Source: JAMLIA01 sp039810005 (lineage in GTDB: Bacteria; Chloroflexota; Chloroflexia; Thermomicrobiales; CFX8). From it: DNA of 64,000 nt. Numbering within the stretch: the stretch's first letter is position 1; every line of letters begins with the position of its first letter. The stretch is from the NCBI GenBank assembly GCA_039810005.1, contig JBDHWD010000001.1, positions 1 through 64,000 of the forward strand, in the 5' to 3' direction. The position numbers and the translations under genes were made by a program. Below are positions 59,638 through 64,000 of the stretch, piece by piece. The notes below the pieces were generated by a model that worked only from the letters and a program-made list of their open reading frames with translations, did not search any database and was not told where the DNA came from.

Positions 59638-61632
59638 CTACACCACTTCCTGGATGCGGCGCAGTTGGACGATCTGATCGCGAAGGAGAGCCGCACGCTC
59701 GTATTCAAGCATCTTGGCAGCGTCCTTCATCTGGCGCTCAAGATCGCTGATCAGACGCGCCAGCTCGTCGGGCGGAATCATCGCGATCTCGCCGTCAGGT
59801 GACGCGGTTGCATATTCGGGCGATTCCTCGGCCGCCATCTTGACGCGGTCGGTCAGGTCGCGGATCTCCTTGACGATCGTGCGCGGGACGATGCCGTGCT
59901 CATCGTTGTGCGCGATCTGCTTCTCGCGGCGTCGGTAGGTCTCTTCAATCGCTTTACTCATCGAGACTGTCATGTTGTCGGCGTACATGATCGCCATACC
60001 CTCGACGTGCCGGGCAGCGCGTCCAATTGTCTGGATCAGCGAGCCATACGACCGCAGGTAGCCTTCCTTGTCCGCATCGAGGATGGCCACAAGCGACACC
60101 TCCGGCAGGTCGAGACCCTCACGGAGCAGGTTAATGCCGACGACGACGTCATAGATCCCGAGGCGCAGGTCCCGCAAAATCTCGATCCGCTCAAGCGTCT
60201 CGATCTCGGAGTGCAGGTAGTGGGTGCGAATTCCCATTTCCTTGAGATAGTCGGAGAGATCCTCGGCCATCTTCTTGGTCAACGTCGTAACGAGAATGCG
60301 CTCGCCGCGCGCGATCCGCTCGTTGATCTCGTGCAGTAGATCGTCGATCTGCCCCTTCGTTGGCCGCACCGAGATCTGCGGATCGAGCAGGCCGGTCGGT
60401 CGGATGATCTGCTCGACAACCTGCTCGGAGTGCTCCATCTCGAACGGGCCTGGCGTTGCGGTCACATGGACGACCTGATGGATAGTTTCGAGAAATTCGT
60501 CGAATGTGAGCGGCCGGTTGTCGCGCGCCGATGGGAGACGGAACCCATGATCGATCAGCACGTCCTTACGCGCCTTGTCGCCGTGGTACATGCCGCGAAC
60601 CTGCGGCAGCGAGATGTGTGACTCGTCAACGAAGAGCAGGAAGTCAGCCGGGAAATAATCGAGTAGCGTCCACGGCTTCTGCCCAGGCAGTCGTCGCCCG
60701 AGGTGCATCGAGTAGTTTTCGACACCCGCGCAGTAGCCGGCCTGCTGCAGCATCTCCACGTCATACATCGTGCGCTGGCGGAGCCGGGCCGCCTCAAGCA
60801 CCTTGCCCTGGCCATCGAGCTCAGCGAGACGATCGTCGAGCTCGGCGAGGATGTCGACGATCGCAACTTTCAGCTTCTCGTCGGTCGTGACGAAGTGCTT
60901 TGCTGGATAGATCTCGGTGCTGTCGCGCTCGGCCAGAATCTCGCCGGTCAGCGGATCAAGCTCAACGATGCGATCGATCTCGTCGCCGAAGAACTCAACG
61001 CGAATGGCCAGCTCGTCGTAAACCGGGTAGATCTCCAGCGTGTCACCGCGTACCCGGAACGTGCCTCGAACGAGCGTCATGTCATTGCGGTCGTACTGGA
61101 CGTCAATGAGGTGGCGCAACACGCGGTCGCGCCTGATCGCCTGACCCCGCTTGAGACTGACGACCTGCTGCTCGTAGTCTGACGGCGAGCCGAGGCCATA
61201 GATGCAGGACACCGACGCGACGATCACGACGTCATTGCGGGATCTCAGCGCGCGCGTGGCGGCGTGACGCAGCTTATCGATCTCATCGTTGATCTGCGCA
61301 TCCTTCTCGATGTACGTGTCGGTCCGCGCTATATAGGCTTCTGGCTGATAGTAGTCGTAGTACGAGACGAAGTACTCGACGGCGTTGTCCGGAAAGAACT
61401 CTTTGAACTCGCTGTAGAGTTGGGCAGCGAGTGTCTTGTTGTGCGCCAGAACGAGCGTCGGCTTCTGAATGCGCTCGATGACGTTTGCCATCGTGAACGT
61501 CTTCCCGGAACCGGTGACACCGAGAAGTGTTTGCTGGGCCATGCCGGCCTCAAGGCCGGTAACGATCTTGTCGATGGCGTCTGGCTGGTCGCCGGTTGGC
61601 TTCAGGTCAGAGACAATACGGAAGGCTGGCAT
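59638..61632 (-). CDS. uvrB: UvrABC system protein B
   Basis: Damage-verification helicase of nucleotide excision repair. The 664-residue protein has Walker A GVTGSGKT (38-45), the beta-hairpin YYDYYQPEAYI, DESH, the helicase motifs GRAARHVEG and YADNMTVSM, and a C-terminal UVR domain (DLERQMKDAAKMLEYERAALLRDQIVQLR). The ATG at 61632 has GGAG 9 nt upstream and fits the family start; the one 5 codons earlier does not have a proper site. uvrA and uvrC are not in the window. Confidence 0.97.
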   Translation of the reverse strand: MPAFRIVSDLKPTGDQPDAIDKIVTGLEAGMAQQTLLGVTGSGKTFTMANVIERIQKPTLVLAHNKTLAAQLYSEFKEFFPDNAVEYFVSYYDYYQPEAYIARTDTYIEKDAQINDEIDKLRHAATRALRSRNDVVIVASVSCIYGLGSPSDYEQQVVSLKRGQAIRRDRVLRHLIDVQYDRNDMTLVRGTFRVRGDTLEIYPVYDELAIRVEFFGDEIDRIVELDPLTGEILAERDSTEIYPAKHFVTTDEKLKVAIVDILAELDDRLAELDGQGKVLEAARLRQRTMYDVEMLQQAGYCAGVENYSMHLGRRLPGQKPWTLLDYFPADFLLFVDESHISLPQVRGMYHGDKARKDVLIDHGFRLPSARDNRPLTFDEFLETIHQVVHVTATPGPFEMEHSEQVVEQIIRPTGLLDPQISVRPTKGQIDDLLHEINERIARGERILVTTLTKKMAEDLSDYLKEMGIRTHYLHSEIETLERIEILRDLRLGIYDVVVGINLLREGLDLPEVSLVAILDADKEGYLRSYGSLIQTIGRAARHVEGMAIMYADNMTVSMSKAIEETYRRREKQIAHNDEHGIVPRTIVKEIRDLTDRVKMAAEESPEYATASPDGEIAMIPPDELARLISDLERQMKDAAKMLEYERAALLRDQIVQLRRIQEVV

Positions 61633-61664
61633 GCAGGGTTGCTCCATTCCGGAGAGATGAAGAT

Positions 61665-61704
61665 GCCGGCCGCGGATCCGGCCGGCAGAGTCTCCGTAAT
61701 TATA
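61665..61704 (-). promoter_or_regulatory. uvrB promoter -10 and leader hairpin
   Basis: On the minus strand TATAAT (61704-61699) is preceded by no clear -35 at the right distance. Downstream a 7-bp stem GCCGGCC / GGCCGGC (61665-61671 with 61680-61686) would form in the leader, 30 nt before the uvrB start. It could alternatively end transcription from the upstream membrane-protein gene. No known LexA box was seen. Confidence 0.4.
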
Positions 61705-61778
61705 CCTGTTTCAGCAAGGATTTCGGGCAAAACAGCTCAGCCTATTGGCGGCGCAATCGGTCGGACAAGCGGCGACGT

Positions 61779-62201
61779 TCAGCGTCTGATCCGACGGAGC
61801 CAACCGGAAATCCTGTCGCCGATCGGCGTTGAATGATCCGGTGAGAGCGTGATGTCGCGCCCGCGCCATGTTTGCGGTCCGAAGTTGGGTGTTGACCCGC
61901 TGCGTGGCGACTTTCCGCGGCCCAACAGCATCGCAACGAAGCAGATGATGGCTAGCGCGGCCGCGACGATCTGGACGATGCCGCTCGTCATTAACGCAAT
62001 GAACGCGAAGAGAAAAACGCCGGCCAGGATAATGGTCGGCGATATTCGCGGAACGCGCGGCAGCGTCGGAACGCTTCGTCGAGGCTTCTTTGAATGCACG
62101 AGACGCAGGTTCGGCTGGCGTGGTGGAGCGGGATCATCCCCCATGCGATCCAGAATCTGGATGATCTCTTCTTCGACCTTCGTGTACTTCTTGTCTGGCA
62201 T
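61779..62201 (-). CDS. Small membrane protein, function unknown
   Basis: A 140-residue protein. The cytoplasmic N-terminus (PDKKYTKVEEEIIQILDRMGDDPAPPRQPNLRLVHS-type, about 1-45) is charged, followed by two TM helices (about 55-77 and 78-92) and a C-terminal tail with SPRSGSTPNFGPQTWRGRDI. GGAGG lies 6 nt before the ATG. It is read in line with uvrB, 146 nt away. I do not recognise the family. Confidence 0.72.
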   Translation of the reverse strand: MPDKKYTKVEEEIIQILDRMGDDPAPPRQPNLRLVHSKKPRRSVPTLPRVPRISPTIILAGVFLFAFIALMTSGIVQIVAAALAIICFVAMLLGRGKSPRSGSTPNFGPQTWRGRDITLSPDHSTPIGDRISGWLRRIRR

Positions 62202-62480
62202 TGCTGCCTCCTCCGCGACGGAGATGCGGAGCACGAGGACGGAATCAAGATTCCGACGTGATTCCGCGCGATTCTGGACGCCACTGACGAATTCTGGACG
62301 GACGAGTGTCTTCGCGAACAGAACAGCGGTTGTGTTTGTAGTGTACGACACGTATCCCGATTTCACCCTGTTCGCAGGCGCGAATGCTTCGGGCGGATGT
62401 GATCCCGGTGTTAGACTTGATGTCTTGCCTTGCACCGGGATCTTCTGCTCGGTCGCCGATATGTTTCACTGGATGGGTCT

Positions 62481-62957
62481 ATGTTCCGCTATACCGTTGC
62501 CGATGCCGATGGCACTGTCAGCTTTCTTGGGCCAGCCCACGCACTGAAAATGCTCGTCGCAGCCTGCGCGCGCGGCGCATCAACACTGGCTGAGCTGCTC
62601 GATTTCACGCGCCGCTACGACGACCAGTTCCCGACAGCAGTCCTTGATGGACTCGCCGTCTTCGACGAGCACAACCTGCGTGATAACACTCGCCAAATTG
62701 AGGCCATCATGGCGGACACGTCATCGTTCGATTGGCCGCCGTTTCGCGTCTACAATGACGCGACCCGGCGAGCGAGTACGCAGCCGGGTCGGTCGGGTCT
62801 GATCGTATTCAACCTGGGGTCAAAGCGGATCGTGCAGGTCCAGAACAGCTACTCCGAAATCCAGCGTAAGGATCGCGGTCGCATCCGTGCCGGGGGCCAC
62901 CCGACCCGAGTTCTGTACTTCTACGATCTCCCATCGGAGTGGTCGATCGTTCCGTAG
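62481..62957 (+). CDS. Conserved-looking protein of unknown function
   Basis: A soluble 158-residue protein of mixed alpha/beta composition with no signal peptide or motif I know. It begins FRYTVADADGTVSFLGPAHALKML (helix after a strand), contains TLAELLDFTRRYDDQF and NLRDNTRQIEAIM, and ends in a compact beta part VFNLGSKRIVQVQNSYSEIQRKDRGRIRAGG and RVLYFYDLPSEWSIVP (given as blocks). GGATGGG precedes the ATG. The 279-nt gap upstream shows no clear -35/-10. It converges on tyrA with 11 nt between. Confidence 0.65.
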   Translation: MFRYTVADADGTVSFLGPAHALKMLVAACARGASTLAELLDFTRRYDDQFPTAVLDGLAVFDEHNLRDNTRQIEAIMADTSSFDWPPFRVYNDATRRASTQPGRSGLIVFNLGSKRIVQVQNSYSEIQRKDRGRIRAGGHPTRVLYFYDLPSEWSIVP

Positions 62958-62968
62958 AGCGTCGCGGC

Positions 62969-64000
62969 CTACTGGCGATCCTTGCGGACAGCGGACTTGC
63001 GATCGGCGGGCGAATCCATGCGCGGGCGGCGGCGGAACATACCCCCGAACAGCATCTGCGACATCTGGTCGCTCACTGAACCCTGGTTGAGTTCGGACTG
63101 TGTCTGCTGCACGAGTTGTCCCTCGCGACGCTCAGTCGTTGCCCAGTCGGCGCGTGCGTCACGCGCTTCCGTGAAGTTGGCAAGTAACGCTTCGTCGGCT
63201 TCTGGTGACGCTGAAGCGATCAGCGCTCGTTGATGATCGAGCTCCTCGATCACTGTGTCGATCCAGCGCAGAATCGCGCCGCGGTTTGTCGCGCAAATAT
63301 CGCGATGCATTTCCGGGCTGCCGGCTGCCAAGCGCGAAGCGTCGCGGAAGCCGCCGGCGCTGAGATACTTCATGTCGCGCCAACCGGCATCGCGGCTGAC
63401 GGAGCGCATGAGTGCTACCGACATCAGGAACGGCAGGTGGCTGATCCCGGCGACATAAGCGTCGTGCTCAACCGCATCGATGAAGAGCGGCTCAGCGCCG
63501 AGCGCGTTGACCATGCCGAGAACTGTCTGGACGGCGGCCTCGTCTGCGTTGACCTGTGGGACGACGCACCAGGTTGCATCCTTGAAGAGGTCCGCCTCAG
63601 CGCCTTCGACGCTTTGCGTCTTGCCCGCCATTGGGTGCCCGCCGATGAAGCTGACCGTGCTTGGCAGAAGCTCCTTCGCCCAGCCCATAACGTCGGCCTT
63701 CGTCGACGTCGTATCGGTGACGACCGTTCCTGCCTTCAGATGTGGCGCGATTGATTCCATCACTTCTCTGGTTGCCAGCGGCGGGACAGCGAGCACGACA
63801 AGATCGGCATCCGTCACTGCGCGCGAAAGATCCCATTCAGTGTTGTCTACAGCCTTGATCTTCTTGCTGTAGTTCTGGTGCTCGAGGTCGAGATCGAAGC
63901 CGGTGATGTGAAGCACCGAGTCGCGATTGCCGTCCTTCGTAGCCCATCGGCGAAGACCAAGTCCGATTGATGAGCCGATCAGCCCGAGGCCGATGATCGT
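62969..64000 (-). CDS. tyrA: Prephenate dehydrogenase, 5' end outside the window
   Basis: Tyrosine biosynthesis: oxidises prephenate (or arogenate) with NAD(P). The readable part is 343 residues and open to the window edge; it begins TIIGLGLIGSSIGLGL, the Rossmann motif, so only about five codons are lost. Further motifs are DLVVLAVPPLA, DTTSTKADV, GGHPMAGKTQSVEGA (substrate site) and HDAYVAGISHLPFLM with the catalytic His. A helical domain with LAAGSPEMHRDICATNRG follows. The last 50 residues (QTQSELNQGS ... RRRPRMDSPADRKS) are a low-complexity tail, and no ACT domain follows. A GTG at 63916 is internal, not the start. Confidence 0.94.
   Translation of the reverse strand, partial: TIIGLGLIGSSIGLGLRRWATKDGNRDSVLHITGFDLDLEHQNYSKKIKAVDNTEWDLSRAVTDADLVVLAVPPLATREVMESIAPHLKAGTVVTDTTSTKADVMGWAKELLPSTVSFIGGHPMAGKTQSVEGAEADLFKDATWCVVPQVNADEAAVQTVLGMVNALGAEPLFIDAVEHDAYVAGISHLPFLMSVALMRSVSRDAGWRDMKYLSAGGFRDASRLAAGSPEMHRDICATNRGAILRWIDTVIEELDHQRALIASASPEADEALLANFTEARDARADWATTERREGQLVQQTQSELNQGSVSDQMSQMLFGGMFRRRPRMDSPADRKSAVRKDRQ

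Noticed and set aside
61632..61750. SOS (LexA) box before uvrB
   Set aside because: No CTG-N10-CAG or GAAC-N4-GTTC palindrome is present; only a TATAAT and a short hairpin.
1..64000. CRISPR arrays, insertion sequences, prophage and tRNA genes
   Set aside because: No regular direct repeats, transposase or integrase motifs, or cloverleaf sequences other than the tRNA-like part of tmRNA were found by reading.

Overview
This window is a dense stretch of a bacterial chromosome with moderately high GC, mostly housekeeping and metabolic genes, and with no insertion sequence, prophage, CRISPR array or tRNA gene that I can see. Several traits fit Chloroflexota, probably the Thermomicrobia/Sphaerobacter branch: a eukaryote/archaea-type prolyl-tRNA synthetase with a C-terminal zinc domain, a large SRP RNA with an Alu domain, a Rho with a long charged N-terminal extension, tandem YFPETGH...YFERARFEYHPE repeats on a secreted glycosidase, and the gene order aroQ-pepP-efp-accB-xseA-xseB. 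This placement is an inference from gene content, not a phylogeny.

Layout. 0.1-8.8 kb (minus strand): ftsH; a three-gene ABC exporter (adaptor, FtsX-type permease, ATPase); a DapA-superfamily aldolase that lacks two residues of true DapA; trmD coupled to a HAD hydrolase. 8.9-14.6 kb (plus): rfbB, a SpoIIE-type phosphatase, a small P-loop protein, a peptide-type solute-binding lipoprotein, an acetyltransferase and aroC. 14.65-17.2 kb (minus): aroA, an rfbC-like epimerase and a methyltransferase. 17.3-18.3 kb (plus): smpB, tmRNA and a strong terminator. 18.4-23.8 kb: Na+/H+ antiporter; a divergent marR/TMEM175-type K+ channel pair with operator-like palindromes; an acetyltransferase; threonine dehydratase; EVE protein. 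23.9-28 kb: glcDEF glycolate oxidase operon. 28-33.6 kb: double-GAF histidine kinase, divergent from a herA-mre11/sbcD-creatininase operon. 33.7-37 kb (minus): S9 peptidase and a cell-surface Ig-like protein. 37-41.3 kb: SRP RNA, a small membrane protein and sdhCDAB. 41.4-48.6 kb (plus): M20 peptidase, dinG, glpX, rho. 48.7-50.8 kb (minus): AIR-synthase-like protein and pfkA. 51-52.4 kb: proS. 52.4-59.6 kb (minus): an operon of eight tightly packed genes (membrane protein, GH18 protein, aroQ, pepP, efp, accB, xseA, xseB). 59.6-64 kb: uvrB, two unrecognised proteins, and tyrA cut by the window edge.

How the genes fit together. Shikimate and aromatic amino-acid genes recur (aroC, aroA, aroQ, tyrA) but in separate transcription units. 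rfbB and the rfbC-like gene belong to dTDP-deoxysugar synthesis. smpB and ssrA form the trans-translation unit. herA/mre11, dinG, xseAB and uvrB are DNA-processing genes. glcDEF, sdhCDAB, pfkA and glpX are central carbon metabolism. Start codons were chosen by ribosome-binding sites and overlaps: many genes start with GTG or TTG, and ATGA/GTGA 4-nt couplings are frequent. Convergent gene pairs are either almost abutting (1-11 nt apart, with no room for a terminator) or separated by long, near-perfect bidirectional hairpins. No gene-free stretch exceeds 300 bases; the longest (about 41.18-41.48 kb, 62.20-62.48 kb, 46.58-46.84 kb, 20.12-20.36 kb and 20.98-21.22 kb) are described through their promoters, palindromes or small ORF, and I saw nothing else in them.

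I did not find a clear new multi-gene system. The best leads are the herA-mre11-creatininase operon without nurA or rad50, the marR/TMEM175 pair with its operator-like palindromes, the non-DapA aldolase beside an exporter, the pfkA-coupled AIR-synthase-like enzyme, and the unrecognised membrane protein fused into the GH18/aroQ operon.
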